Below, piece after piece: positions 34,665 through 43,629 of a DNA stretch of 64,000 nt. The stretch lies in the NCBI GenBank assembly GCA_964427055.1, contig CAYRSQ010000001.1, positions 1 through 64,000 of the forward strand. The letters are read 5' to 3'. This DNA is from CAYNTH01 sp964427055 (GTDB lineage: Archaea; Aenigmatarchaeota; Aenigmatarchaeia; CG10238-14; SCSR01). The notes under the pieces were generated by a model. That model searched no databases, was not told the origin of the DNA, and was given only the letters and a program-made list of their open reading frames with translations. The translations under genes were made by a program, and so were the position numbers. Position 1 is the stretch's first letter. Each line of letters starts with the position of its first letter.

Positions 34665-35444
34665 TCACAATTGAACGGATTCGATTAACCCTGCTAGTAC
34701 CAGCAATACAAGTGATACAAGGATAAGTTTTCCGCTGTCGTGAATGACAGACCAGAAACAATTTGACGTCCTTTTACTGACTGCTGCTGACACCAATCCA
34801 CCTGAAATTGCACCGATGAAGTATGCCAATATTTCTAAACTTCCATGCGGAAAGAAGATCATGACTGCTAACGGCAATCCGTACACCCCACCAATAGATT
34901 TGGCCGCCAAGCCTATGGCTGTAGATAATATAGAAGCATTCCATGAGAGGATGAATATCGCTCCTGAACCGAACAAGAATGAAAAAAGAAAAGCTATCAT
35001 GAGGACTCCTACGTTGTTAATCAGTATTCGTTCAAACATGCCAGCGGATATGAAGTTGCCGCGTATTATATTTATTTCGTTTATCTGATCTGAGAATATA
35101 TCTTCGACTATAGGCCCTGGAAGCATAATAAAGATTATAGACATAGCAAATACCACTCCCAAGAAGAACGATGAATATACCGATATTACGTCATAATGGC
35201 GTTCCAAGAAATGCCTATTTTTCATTATGTCCTGCTCCGTATCTTCCTCTTCTTTATATAGAAGGTTCACCATGAAAGGCGTCATTGCCATAGTTATCAG
35301 TATGGTGGTGAACATTCCGACCGAGTCTGAAAACACTATAAATGACACCAATAGGCAAGTGATTGAAACGAGACTGCCTACTACGAACATCGAAAATGGA
35401 CTTTTCAACGCAGTGTTAAGCTTTATCAATCTTTCTAAAACCAT
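34665..35444 (-). CDS. SpoIIM-family (DUF95) membrane protein
   Basis: A 259-residue protein with six or so membrane helices. The pattern FFLGVVFAMSI, then NNVGVLMIAFLFSFLFGSGAIFILSWNAS, and PHGSLEILAYFIGAISGG is typical of the DUF95/SpoIIM family (fragments). In Bacillus SpoIIM is part of a peptidoglycan-remodelling complex; in archaea the function is unknown. The ATG overlaps no ribosome site and probably is leaderless. It is divergent from the CxxC exported protein, a possible partner. Confidence 0.85.
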   Translation of the reverse strand: MVLERLIKLNTALKSPFSMFVVGSLVSITCLLVSFIVFSDSVGMFTTILITMAMTPFMVNLLYKEEEDTEQDIMKNRHFLERHYDVISVYSSFFLGVVFAMSIIFIMLPGPIVEDIFSDQINEINIIRGNFISAGMFERILINNVGVLMIAFLFSFLFGSGAIFILSWNASILSTAIGLAAKSIGGVYGLPLAVMIFFPHGSLEILAYFIGAISGGLVSAAVSKRTSNCFWSVIHDSGKLILVSLVLLVLAGLIESVQL

Positions 35445-35488
35445 CTTCAATTACCTAAGATTAAAATTGTAGAACCAGAAATAAATTT

Positions 35489-35962
35489 ATGAAACTACTT
35501 AAAAAACCAAAGGTAGACGAGAAAAAATACCTATCTTTATTGCTACTTGTACTCATGGTAGGTTCGACTTTCGCTTATTCGATTATGCAATCGATGGGAA
35601 ATGAAACTTCCAACAAAGTTGAAATTCCAGAGGAAAACATCGTCTATTACGAACTCACGAACGAACAAAAAACTTATATAATCAGCCAAGGGAAAACCCT
35701 GATGGAATATAGATATCCCGGAAATTGCACATCCTGTAATGAAGAAAAGGCATTCCTAAGGGCGTTTGCGAATGAGATACATAACCAGCTGTTTCTAGAG
35801 ATACTAACTGACGACAGTTTCACCATTTCAAAACTCACCATAGCGAGCTATTATGGAAATGACAACATACAGAAACCGACGGAATCTGAAACTATAGAAA
35901 TCATGTGTGAACTTATGGTTGAGCCACCAGTAGTATGCGCCACTATTCATTTGAATAAGTAG
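35489..35962 (+). CDS. Membrane-anchored protein with CxxC motif, possible redox role
   Basis: A 157-residue protein with a single N-terminal membrane segment (about 14-32). The outer domain has YRYPGNCTSCNEEKAF, a C-x2-C placed after a strand and before a helix as in thioredoxin-like folds, and two further Cys in 'MCELMVEPPVVCA'. The predicted order of strands (FLEILT, KLTIASYYG, CELMV) would fit a reduced thioredoxin-like domain, but this is inference. The 3' end overlaps the convergent mini-protein by 20 bp. Confidence 0.72.
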   Translation: MKLLKKPKVDEKKYLSLLLLVLMVGSTFAYSIMQSMGNETSNKVEIPEENIVYYELTNEQKTYIISQGKTLMEYRYPGNCTSCNEEKAFLRAFANEIHNQLFLEILTDDSFTISKLTIASYYGNDNIQKPTESETIEIMCELMVEPPVVCATIHLNK

Positions 35963-36113
35963 AGAGTTTAGCATCCATTTCTTTGATTTCGCTCATGAAT
36001 CTCTCGACCACTCTTGGCAGATCCTTTTCCTGAACCTTTATCGAAGCAGAGGCATCCCTAAGTATGCGCTCCTTTTCCTTAAGTTCTCTCGCCCGTTCCA
36101 GATCATTCATCAT
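35943..36113 (-). CDS. 57-residue helical protein resembling the AlaRS tail
   Basis: The start ATGATG overlaps the alaS stop (ATGA). The protein is a charged helix pair. Residues about 20-52 align without gaps to the C-terminal 33 residues of the AlaRS just upstream, with 10 identities and many conservative changes (VSEEKVPAAVDAL versus VQEKDLPRVVERF). It may be a detached or duplicated copy of the AlaRS helical linker that binds to the enzyme, or an independent protein. GAGGGATGG serves as ribosome binding site. Confidence 0.65.
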   Translation of the reverse strand: MMNDLERARELKEKERILRDASASIKVQEKDLPRVVERFMSEIKEMDAKLSTYSNE

Positions 36114-38476
36114 CCATCCCTCAATTTCTTCAGTTTTTTCCGTTTTTCCTTCCATTCTTTGAACAGTGCGTCGACTGCAGCTGGCACTTTTTCTTCGGAA
36201 ACGCCTAACATATCAGCCGTTTCTTTTAACAATGCTTCTTTTGCTTCCAGTTGTTTCAATGCGACATCACCACAAAGATAATCTAATCTCACGATTCCGT
36301 CCTGAACTCTCTTTGTCTTAAGTATGGTGATGAATCCCACGTCGAGAGTATTCTCACAATGCAATCCTCCGCATGCAGAGTGATCCAAATCGTCTATTGA
36401 AACTATTCTTATGTCTTTACTCGGCACACCTTGACTACCTTGATATATCCTAAATCCGTACCTTTGCTCAGCATCTCCTCTCTCAAGCATATCCACTTCC
36501 ACGGGTATAGATTTCCTTATTATGGTATTCGCATAAGTTTCTATTTTCCTGACTTCGGCATCAGTCAATGCATCATAGTGTGTTATTTCCAATTTAGCTC
36601 TATCTATGTCTTTTAATGCGGAATGTTGCCAGACATGAGGTCCAAGGATTTTTCTGCATGAAAGATTCAAGATGTGATTCCCAGTATGATGTTGCCTAAG
36701 TATTCTCCTTCTACTTTGATCTATCACGCATTCCACTATTCCTCCATCTTTGATACCATCTATAGATTCCAAAGTATGTAGAATTACGCCTCCAAAACTG
36801 TTCACGTCTTTGACCTTTTTCCCACCAATAACTCCAGTGTCATGTAACTGGCCTCCGCTCGTCGGGTAAAATATCGTTTTATCGAGTATGACATTGTTAC
36901 CCTCCAATGTTTTCACTACTTTAGAATCCATTCTAGTGATTTCCGGACGCTCGTAATACTTTATTTCTGTTTTAGGCATTCCTGTGAGATCGAAAGGATG
37001 ATGGATGTCTTCTTTTTCCTGGGTACTGTGAATTTCAGTCAGCTTGGCGTAAAAGTCGGGTGGTATTTCCATATCAAGTCCACTTTCGATGAACATATCG
37101 GGCGTTATGCCTTCTGATTCATAGAATTTCACCAGTTCTTCGTCATCTAGTTTCTTACCAGATACTACTAGCTTATCCACAATTTTCCTAGTCCTAGCCT
37201 TAGTTTCTCTGTACCGTTTTTCTTCAACATCAAGAATCTTTCTTATTTCATCCGTATGTTCGGATAACTCTGGAGACATATTTTTCAGATGTTTGGCGTG
37301 AAGCTCGCAAACTTCACTTAAATCCATTTTCCATTCATGTTTGTCCATAAGCCCCAGAGCTCTTCTGAGAATCACGCGAAGATTGTATCCTCCTCCAACG
37401 TTGCTAGGTAGCGCTCCATCTGAAATAGCAAACGTCAATGCTCTAGTATGATCACATATTGCATAAAGAGCCTGAAGGGGTTCTATTTTATTCGTCAATT
37501 CAATTGGAGGGACTCCGAGTTTCTTAGCCACGATTTCTTTCATTTGCTTTATGTTATCCACTTCCTCAGAATTCAGTGAACCCGCTAATTTAGAATATTT
37601 CAAGAAAAGTTCCTCATCATACTCAACGGATAATTTTTTCATAAGTACATCCAGAACGGGTCTGAAAGTTACATCATAACTAGTCGGAGTTCCTTGACTC
37701 AACCATGCGAACCTTTCCAGTCCCGCTCCCATGTCGATAACCTTTTCATTCATTTCCCTAGAACCATTTTCAGTTATCAGGTACTCTGTGAATACTGCAT
37801 TTCCCACTTCAAGCCCCCTAACGAAATATTCTAGCGTTGTACCGAATGCTCCAGGCCCGAGCCATACATCCTCCATAAAAACTATCTCCTTTGGGTCTAT
37901 TCCGAAACTTTTCAGGAGTTCAAAATCAAGTTCTATGCACCGTTCCTTCCAATATCCCGTTTTTGTGTTGGGATTGTATATACTGTGCTGTCCGACCATC
38001 ACGAACCCGACGTAATGCCTTCCGGTGACACCGACATTGGATATATCATTAAACCTGAGACATACTTGTGGTACTACCAGCGGATTAGCTGGGAAATCGA
38101 ATACCACATTACCGTTTTCTGTCCTATAAAAATCTACGATAGAGGCATTGTTGAAAAACAGTGTCGGAAACCACCTGCACACTACTGGATATCTCCTTAT
38201 ACTCGTATGTCCATTTTTCACGAAGAATTTCTCTATATGCTTCCAAGCATCTATGTATTCAAATTTCTTTGAAGTGGGCGGATTACCGAGAAACTCATAT
38301 TCCTGGCATGGCTGATCTGGACAGATTGACCTATTTTCATCCAGAGTCCAGAATGCCTTCCCGCATTTGGGACACAGCTTTCTCTTGAAACCTTCATTTA
38401 CCAAAAATTCCAGCTTATAATGTTTCTCCCATTCACTGGAAAATTTTTTTCTCAATTCTTTTTTGTCAAATGACAT
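36110..38476 (-). CDS. alaS: Alanyl-tRNA synthetase lacking the C-terminal C-Ala domain
   Basis: A 788-residue class II enzyme. It has an N-terminal Cys-rich zinc region (CPKCGKAFW, CPDQPCQEY) typical of archaeal AlaRS, motif 2 and 3 regions (NPLVVPQVCLRFND; GAGLERFAWLSQG), then the editing domain with HHTGNHIL and SACGGLHC. The usual oligomerisation/C-Ala (DHHA1) domain of about 110-130 residues is missing; the protein ends in a Lys-rich helix. Archaeal AlaRS is normally about 900 residues. Charges tRNA-Ala with G3-U70 recognition. Confidence 0.95.
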   Translation of the reverse strand: MSFDKKELRKKFSSEWEKHYKLEFLVNEGFKRKLCPKCGKAFWTLDENRSICPDQPCQEYEFLGNPPTSKKFEYIDAWKHIEKFFVKNGHTSIRRYPVVCRWFPTLFFNNASIVDFYRTENGNVVFDFPANPLVVPQVCLRFNDISNVGVTGRHYVGFVMVGQHSIYNPNTKTGYWKERCIELDFELLKSFGIDPKEIVFMEDVWLGPGAFGTTLEYFVRGLEVGNAVFTEYLITENGSREMNEKVIDMGAGLERFAWLSQGTPTSYDVTFRPVLDVLMKKLSVEYDEELFLKYSKLAGSLNSEEVDNIKQMKEIVAKKLGVPPIELTNKIEPLQALYAICDHTRALTFAISDGALPSNVGGGYNLRVILRRALGLMDKHEWKMDLSEVCELHAKHLKNMSPELSEHTDEIRKILDVEEKRYRETKARTRKIVDKLVVSGKKLDDEELVKFYESEGITPDMFIESGLDMEIPPDFYAKLTEIHSTQEKEDIHHPFDLTGMPKTEIKYYERPEITRMDSKVVKTLEGNNVILDKTIFYPTSGGQLHDTGVIGGKKVKDVNSFGGVILHTLESIDGIKDGGIVECVIDQSRRRILRQHHTGNHILNLSCRKILGPHVWQHSALKDIDRAKLEITHYDALTDAEVRKIETYANTIIRKSIPVEVDMLERGDAEQRYGFRIYQGSQGVPSKDIRIVSIDDLDHSACGGLHCENTLDVGFITILKTKRVQDGIVRLDYLCGDVALKQLEAKEALLKETADMLGVSEEKVPAAVDALFKEWKEKRKKLKKLRDG

Positions 38477-38484
38477 ATCTACTA

Positions 38485-39735
38485 CTAAATATTTAGAATT
38501 GAAATAATTATTGGATTAAGATCCAAAAAGAACAACAGCGTGGGTATCATCATGACTCCCATACAATGTGATCTTCTTATCTCAAGATATGCACATAAAA
38601 CTCCTATGGACGTGGACGTTATCAAAATAAGCATGCCATAGAACCCTGTCATCATGAAAACTAAAGCCACTATAAGTAAGATTACGGCCATATTCAAGAG
38701 CCTAAAATTTATCTTGTCCAAGAAACACGACGCCTTTTTGCCAAGAAAAAGTGTTATACATGCGGAAATACCAGACACCATCATCATGACGCCTATCAAT
38801 AATAACGTCTCATGGAACGTCGGTTCGCCTAAGAGTTTCTCTATGGCTACACTTGCGCCAGACCTCGGGTTGCCTACCAAATATAGGCTTATCATCGAAA
38901 AGACGTCATTGGCTGAATTTATGCCAGCTGTCATCATCAGGAAAGTTCTGGGATTGTTCAAGCCCCCTATGCTCTGCACAATCACGGCAGCCTCAGATAT
39001 ACCAACTGCGGGCAAGAATCCCACTAAAATGCCAGAGATGGACGAAATCAAAAGGACCTTGATTATGACACCTTTTGTCACCATCAAATTATTCTCATTT
39101 GATTGCATTGGAATGGATGCGTTGTCAGAAAAACTTATCAGCATACTACTTAATCCGAATAAACCTGTCAGAACCGGGAAAAGCACGTTCTCTTGATTGA
39201 CTATCGATGAATTCAAGCATAACACTCCCAAAACACCAGATAGAACTAGTATCAATAATGAACTTAGCATCTTGCCTAACTTCTTCTCCGAAACTATCAT
39301 ATAAGCCAAGACTGAAAGTATGATAATGTGTATGAATGGCTTTGAAAAGGCATAAACAACTTCAAAATATCTGAAAAACAGGAAAATGAATATTAATGAC
39401 CCGACTAAAGAGCCTAAATTGCCTATGACTGTGAGTTTCAATGCTTCATACCCTCTGCCTTCTAGAAGCATTCTGTGGCTAGGTAATACGCACAAAGAGG
39501 TATCTGCATCCGGACTCCCTATAAAAATGGATGGTATGTGATCTGCGAACATTTCGGTCACGGAAACCGACACTATCAGAATGGCTATATCAAATGAATT
39601 TTCCGTCAAGAACGAAAGAGAAACTATGAATGGGATTGTCGTATTAACGTGTATTCCAGGACAAAACCCAGCTATTAATCCTATTGATATTCCAATCAAT
39701 ATCAGACATATAAAATGCAACATAACTTCAATCAT
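38485..39735 (-). CDS. TctA-family (tripartite tricarboxylate) membrane transporter
   Basis: A 416-residue protein with about 11-12 membrane helices. FCPGIHVNTT near residue 24 and FLPAVGISEAAVIVQSIGG are the two inverted-repeat signature loops of TctA (PF01970), and GSPDADTSLCVLP is another conserved loop. In bacteria TctA works with TctB and TctC; archaeal members are lone. No periplasmic binding protein is present, so the substrate is unknown. It overlaps the preceding OB-fold gene by 8 bp. Confidence 0.87.
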   Translation of the reverse strand: MIEVMLHFICLILIGISIGLIAGFCPGIHVNTTIPFIVSLSFLTENSFDIAILIVSVSVTEMFADHIPSIFIGSPDADTSLCVLPSHRMLLEGRGYEALKLTVIGNLGSLVGSLIFIFLFFRYFEVVYAFSKPFIHIIILSVLAYMIVSEKKLGKMLSSLLILVLSGVLGVLCLNSSIVNQENVLFPVLTGLFGLSSMLISFSDNASIPMQSNENNLMVTKGVIIKVLLISSISGILVGFLPAVGISEAAVIVQSIGGLNNPRTFLMMTAGINSANDVFSMISLYLVGNPRSGASVAIEKLLGEPTFHETLLLIGVMMMVSGISACITLFLGKKASCFLDKINFRLLNMAVILLIVALVFMMTGFYGMLILITSTSIGVLCAYLEIRRSHCMGVMMIPTLLFFLDLNPIIISILNI

Positions 39736-40141
39736 ACAGTATTCTAACGTCGTCGGGTTTCTTAGGCACTATCTGCAATTCATTTTTATATTCATCCACG
39801 ATTCCATCTATTTCAACCAAGGACCCCACCCTCAGATCTTTCATCGTTGCTTTCTGTTTATTCATAGAATCGAAAGAATTCACAAAATCTGAAAATAGAG
39901 GAATTTGAATACTGGTATCAGAGTCGTCTTCTATTGTTATAAAAACATGTCCATCCGGATGATTGTATCTATATGTCACAAATCCAACAACCTCAATTTT
40001 ATCGCCTACGTTATCGAAGGTTATATCACTTATAAGCAAACTAATTGGTTTCATCATGGAAGATGAAATATATATCAGAACTATGCCTATCAAGGATGTT
40101 GATAGGCATATGTAGATTAAACTTTTATTCTCAGTTACCAT
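39728..40141 (-). CDS. Membrane-anchored OB-fold protein
   Basis: A 137-residue protein with one N-terminal membrane helix (about 8-27). The remainder, DKIEVVGFVTYRYNHPDGHVFITIEDD, IQIPLF and LRVGSLVEIDGIVDEYKNELQIVP, alternates strands as in the nucleic-acid-type OB fold (partial quotes). The OB domain would be outside or inside depending on topology, which I cannot settle. Translationally coupled to the TctA gene, so possibly a partner of the transporter. Confidence 0.75.
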   Translation of the reverse strand: MVTENKSLIYICLSTSLIGIVLIYISSSMMKPISLLISDITFDNVGDKIEVVGFVTYRYNHPDGHVFITIEDDSDTSIQIPLFSDFVNSFDSMNKQKATMKDLRVGSLVEIDGIVDEYKNELQIVPKKPDDVRILYD

Positions 40142-40197
40142 AATTCAACTTTCAAAACTATATGACAAGAAACCTTAGTACAACTAAACGTGGTGGT

Positions 40198-43077
40198 TCA
40201 ACATTGATTGAAAGAAATCTGAATCTTTATTGATTTGAACTCCAAATCGGCTTTGTTCTCTTTGTCTGATTCGTCGAATTCTATAGAACTTGCACCGACT
40301 TCCTTTGAAAGTTCGCCTTCATTTTCTTTTATCATATTCTCTGTTTCATCGTCGGAGTTTATATGAAGTTTTATTTTATCACTGACTTCCATCCCAGCTT
40401 TCTTCCTCATGCTTTGTATCTTCCTTATAATCTCCCTAAATAAGGCTTCGTTCAGAAGTTCATCGTTCATCTCTGTTGAGACTAGTACAGTACCTACTGG
40501 GGAATCTGATTCTGAAAACTCACCTTCGGGCCTCTTTTGCTTTACAGATACGATTTTGGAATTACACATATTTGTCAATATAGCATTCAAGTTTTTGACT
40601 GAACTAGAAACTTCCTTCTTGTTTGATACTATGAATATGTCCGAAACAGGCCATCTCAACTTTATGTCAGCAGTGTGTCTCGCTGAATAAGAAGATTCGA
40701 CTATCTGTTTTACAATATCCATTTCACTGTTCAAGTTTTCATCTATCAATTTTTCGTCGGCCACTGGCCAAGTTTCCATATGAATGGACTCTTTCCTTTT
40801 GTCAGATGACAATGGGAGGATTATATCCTGATATACAGCTTCTGACAAGTAAGGACAGAAAGGAGCTAAAAGTTTTGATAATGTATCAGTAACTTCAAAC
40901 AATGTATAATAAGCTGCTTTCTTGTCGGCGCCGTAATATTCAGGCCACACTCTATCCCTTATGATTTTTATGTACCATCTTGAAAAATCGTTGACTATAA
41001 AATCCATTATATCGTTTGCTGCTTTATGTGAGATGAATCCTTTACAATAGTCAGTAGAACTGCATACGAGCTTGTTCAATCTCGAAAGTATCCATTTATC
41101 TTCAGGTTTCATTCGCTTTGGTTTAGTTTTAGGAACTTCTGGGACATAGGTTTTTATGAAATTGAAAACATTCCTGACTACCATGAATTGTTTGGAAAGT
41201 TCATCCATATCTTCAAGCTTGAAATAAGTGTCATCCCAAACGGGCCTCGATAGATAATAAAATCGCAATACATCTCTGCCATATTTTTCTATCGCTTCTT
41301 CTGTTGTAACTATATTACCCTTGCTTTTGCTCATCTTTGTACCATGAGCGTCCAGCACGAATCCATGAAACAGTACATTGTTGAAGGCCCTTCTGCCAAA
41401 TGTCATTATGCTTGTTATCATAGAGGAGTTCCACCATCCTCTTATCTGATCCGGGCCTTCCAATACAAAGTCAACCGGCCATAAATCCTCAAACGGCTTT
41501 TTCTTGCTGGGATAACCCAATGACGCCCATCCGGCTACGCCAGCATCAAACCATACATCCAATACATCGGGAACTCTTCTCATCTCACCGCCACATTCGC
41601 AATCGAACTTGACCTCATCTATATGGGGTTTATGGAAATCTTCGGGAACGTAAGGCAACTCATCTCTTGAACCCACGACTTTTATTTTCTCACATTTGCC
41701 ACAAATCCAAATAGGCAAAGGTGTGCCCCAATATCTCTGTCGTGATATAGGCCAATCACCCAAATTCTCAAGCCAATTCCTGAATCTCTGACCGGCCCAT
41801 TCCGGCACCCAATTAATCTTCTTATTTTCTTCCAACAAATTTTCCCTTATTTCGGTCACCTTGAAGAACCATTGAGGGACTGCCATCATCAGAAGAGGAG
41901 AATTGCATCTCCAACAAAAAGGATAGTCGTGTCTTATCTTCTCTTCTCTTAACAGATATCCTTTCTTCTTCAATTCATCTATAATCATTCTATCTGCGTC
42001 TTTTGCAAAAATTCCTTCGTACTCCCCAGATCCTTCTCCAAACTTTCCATCCATTTTTAATGGATTCAATATCGGAAGCCCTGTTTCCATACCGACTTTG
42101 TAATCTTCTTGCCCATGTCCAGGGGCGGTATGGACCAGTCCCGTGCCCTCTTCCATGTTGACAAACTGCTCGGAAAGGACTATTCTATGGGCACCATTCA
42201 AATGCTTCTGAAATTCGAAAGTATCTGATAGAGGATTCTCATATTCCAATCCTTCCAATTCTTTCCCTTTGAATGTATCCAACACTTTATATTTGTCGAT
42301 GTTGAATTTCTCCATCAGTTTCTCTACCAGAGGTTTGCCTATAATCAACACGTCCTTACCAATCCCGATTCTGACATAATCCTCTTTAGGATTGACCATT
42401 ACCCCTGTATTTGATGGGAGAGTCCATGGAGTGGTTGTCCAAATCACAAGATACTCATTCTTTTTCCCATTTACTTTGAACTTCACAAAAATCGACGTAT
42501 CTTCGACTTCCTTATATTCTATCTCATTATAAGCCACCGCTGTCTCGCACCCAGGACAGACATGGACAGCATAAGTACCCCTATAAAGGAGTCCTTTCTC
42601 AAATGCCTTTTTGAAAGTGAACCATACACCTTCTATGTAATCGTTATCCAAGGTCATGTACGGATTGTCCCAATCCATCCATACGCCTAGATTTATGAAT
42701 TGTTCTCCCATCACACCCACGAACTTAGTCGCGAACTTCTCACATTCGTTTATGAATTTTTCCACGCCGAATTCCTCTATGTCCTGTTTTGACTTGAATC
42801 CCAGCATCTTTTCTACCTTGTTCTCTATCGGAACACCGTGAGTGTCATATCCTGGCTGACTCCATACATTGTATCCGAGCATCCGATAAACTCGCAGATA
42901 GAAGTCTTTTATTACTTTGTTCATGGCAGTTCCTACGTGTATGCTGCCAGTGGCATAGGGAGGGCCATCCAACCAATACCACTTCTGGCCGTCCCTCATG
43001 TTTTCCTTGCTTTTTCTATAAATATCGTTGTTTCTCCAAAACTCGGATATTTTATCCTCAATCTCATTATGTTTCAT
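40198..43077 (-). CDS. ileS: Isoleucyl-tRNA synthetase
   Basis: A class Ia enzyme of about 959 residues. DGPPYATGSIHVGT is the HIGH region, the CP1 editing domain contains TTTPWTLPSNTGVMV, ISRQRYWGTPLPIW precedes the zinc pair CGKCEK/CECGG, and KMSKSKGN lies near residue 582. An ATG six codons upstream is also possible; I prefer the inner ATG because TATA-like TTTTTATTTAA is about 30 bp before it. Charges tRNA-Ile and edits valine. Confidence 0.95.
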   Translation of the reverse strand: MKHNEIEDKISEFWRNNDIYRKSKENMRDGQKWYWLDGPPYATGSIHVGTAMNKVIKDFYLRVYRMLGYNVWSQPGYDTHGVPIENKVEKMLGFKSKQDIEEFGVEKFINECEKFATKFVGVMGEQFINLGVWMDWDNPYMTLDNDYIEGVWFTFKKAFEKGLLYRGTYAVHVCPGCETAVAYNEIEYKEVEDTSIFVKFKVNGKKNEYLVIWTTTPWTLPSNTGVMVNPKEDYVRIGIGKDVLIIGKPLVEKLMEKFNIDKYKVLDTFKGKELEGLEYENPLSDTFEFQKHLNGAHRIVLSEQFVNMEEGTGLVHTAPGHGQEDYKVGMETGLPILNPLKMDGKFGEGSGEYEGIFAKDADRMIIDELKKKGYLLREEKIRHDYPFCWRCNSPLLMMAVPQWFFKVTEIRENLLEENKKINWVPEWAGQRFRNWLENLGDWPISRQRYWGTPLPIWICGKCEKIKVVGSRDELPYVPEDFHKPHIDEVKFDCECGGEMRRVPDVLDVWFDAGVAGWASLGYPSKKKPFEDLWPVDFVLEGPDQIRGWWNSSMITSIMTFGRRAFNNVLFHGFVLDAHGTKMSKSKGNIVTTEEAIEKYGRDVLRFYYLSRPVWDDTYFKLEDMDELSKQFMVVRNVFNFIKTYVPEVPKTKPKRMKPEDKWILSRLNKLVCSSTDYCKGFISHKAANDIMDFIVNDFSRWYIKIIRDRVWPEYYGADKKAAYYTLFEVTDTLSKLLAPFCPYLSEAVYQDIILPLSSDKRKESIHMETWPVADEKLIDENLNSEMDIVKQIVESSYSARHTADIKLRWPVSDIFIVSNKKEVSSSVKNLNAILTNMCNSKIVSVKQKRPEGEFSESDSPVGTVLVSTEMNDELLNEALFREIIRKIQSMRKKAGMEVSDKIKLHINSDDETENMIKENEGELSKEVGASSIEFDESDKENKADLEFKSIKIQISFNQC

Positions 43078-43334
43078 ATTCAAACTAAACACCATCCGGA
43101 GTTAAATAAAAATTAGGTCGGTTTGGATTAAAAATAGGTTTAAACAGAATTGAAGAAAAGTATTTATGCAATAATCCGTGCATCCCCTTTCACATCAATC
43201 ACTTTTAGTATTCTTTGCACTCGAGCATTTAAATATGAAATGGACTTCAGATAAGAATTATATAATTTGTATCTTAACTATTTTCCTATATCAAAGCATA
43301 TATTCCCGTATCTGAATGATTTTTAGACTGTAAC

Positions 43335-43386
43335 TCCAACTCAGGTTGGGTTCTAATTCTGAATGCCTCCTTAAGACATAAAGAGG
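43335..43386 (+). promoter_or_regulatory. Two hairpins in the leader of the 68-residue gene/hisS
   Basis: CCAAC-TCAG-GTTGG forms a tight 5-bp hairpin. Then CCTCCTT (43366-43372) pairs with AAAGAGG (43380-43386) with one C-A mismatch around a 7-base loop. The second hairpin includes the GAGG of the ribosome binding site GAGGTG of the following gene. TATA-like boxes are 100-165 bp before the ATG, so a long leader is likely. Possible translational control; no known riboswitch class recognised. Confidence 0.45.
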
Positions 43387-43393
43387 TGTTGAA

Positions 43394-43600
43394 ATGAAAG
43401 ATTTGCCAATAAACGACAGGGGACAGATGCCCATTTATTCGTTGGGACTGGAAGAAATGCTCCCGAAAATAAAGAAGATGCTGACTGAGAAGAGACCCAG
43501 TCAAATACTAGCTGAACTATTCGACGAGGGATACCAAATCGAGGATGTCAAGATAGTGATATACCATGCATTGTACAACGAAGGAGAAATTCCAAGATGA
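43394..43600 (+). CDS. Conserved-looking 68-residue helical protein upstream of hisS
   Basis: A small acidic/basic helical protein with a strong ribosome binding site (GAGGTG, six bases). LPINDRGQMPIYS then helices 'LGLEEMLPKIKKML' and 'PSQILAELFDEGYQIEDVKIVIYHAL' give a pattern like a small helical bundle or HTH. It precedes hisS by 29 bp in the same direction. I do not recognise the family. The leader hairpin covers its ribosome binding site. Confidence 0.7.
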   Translation: MKDLPINDRGQMPIYSLGLEEMLPKIKKMLTEKRPSQILAELFDEGYQIEDVKIVIYHALYNEGEIPR

Positions 43601-43629
43601 TTTAAATAACCGCTTCAAATAATAAAAGT

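Noticed and set aside
43310..43380. C/D box guide RNA in the hisS leader
   Set aside because: A CTGA-like D box is present but no convincing C box or paired guide arrangement.
43200..43393. T-box or other known riboswitch before hisS
   Set aside because: No T-box sequence or specifier arrangement, and T-boxes are bacterial; only simple hairpins are visible.
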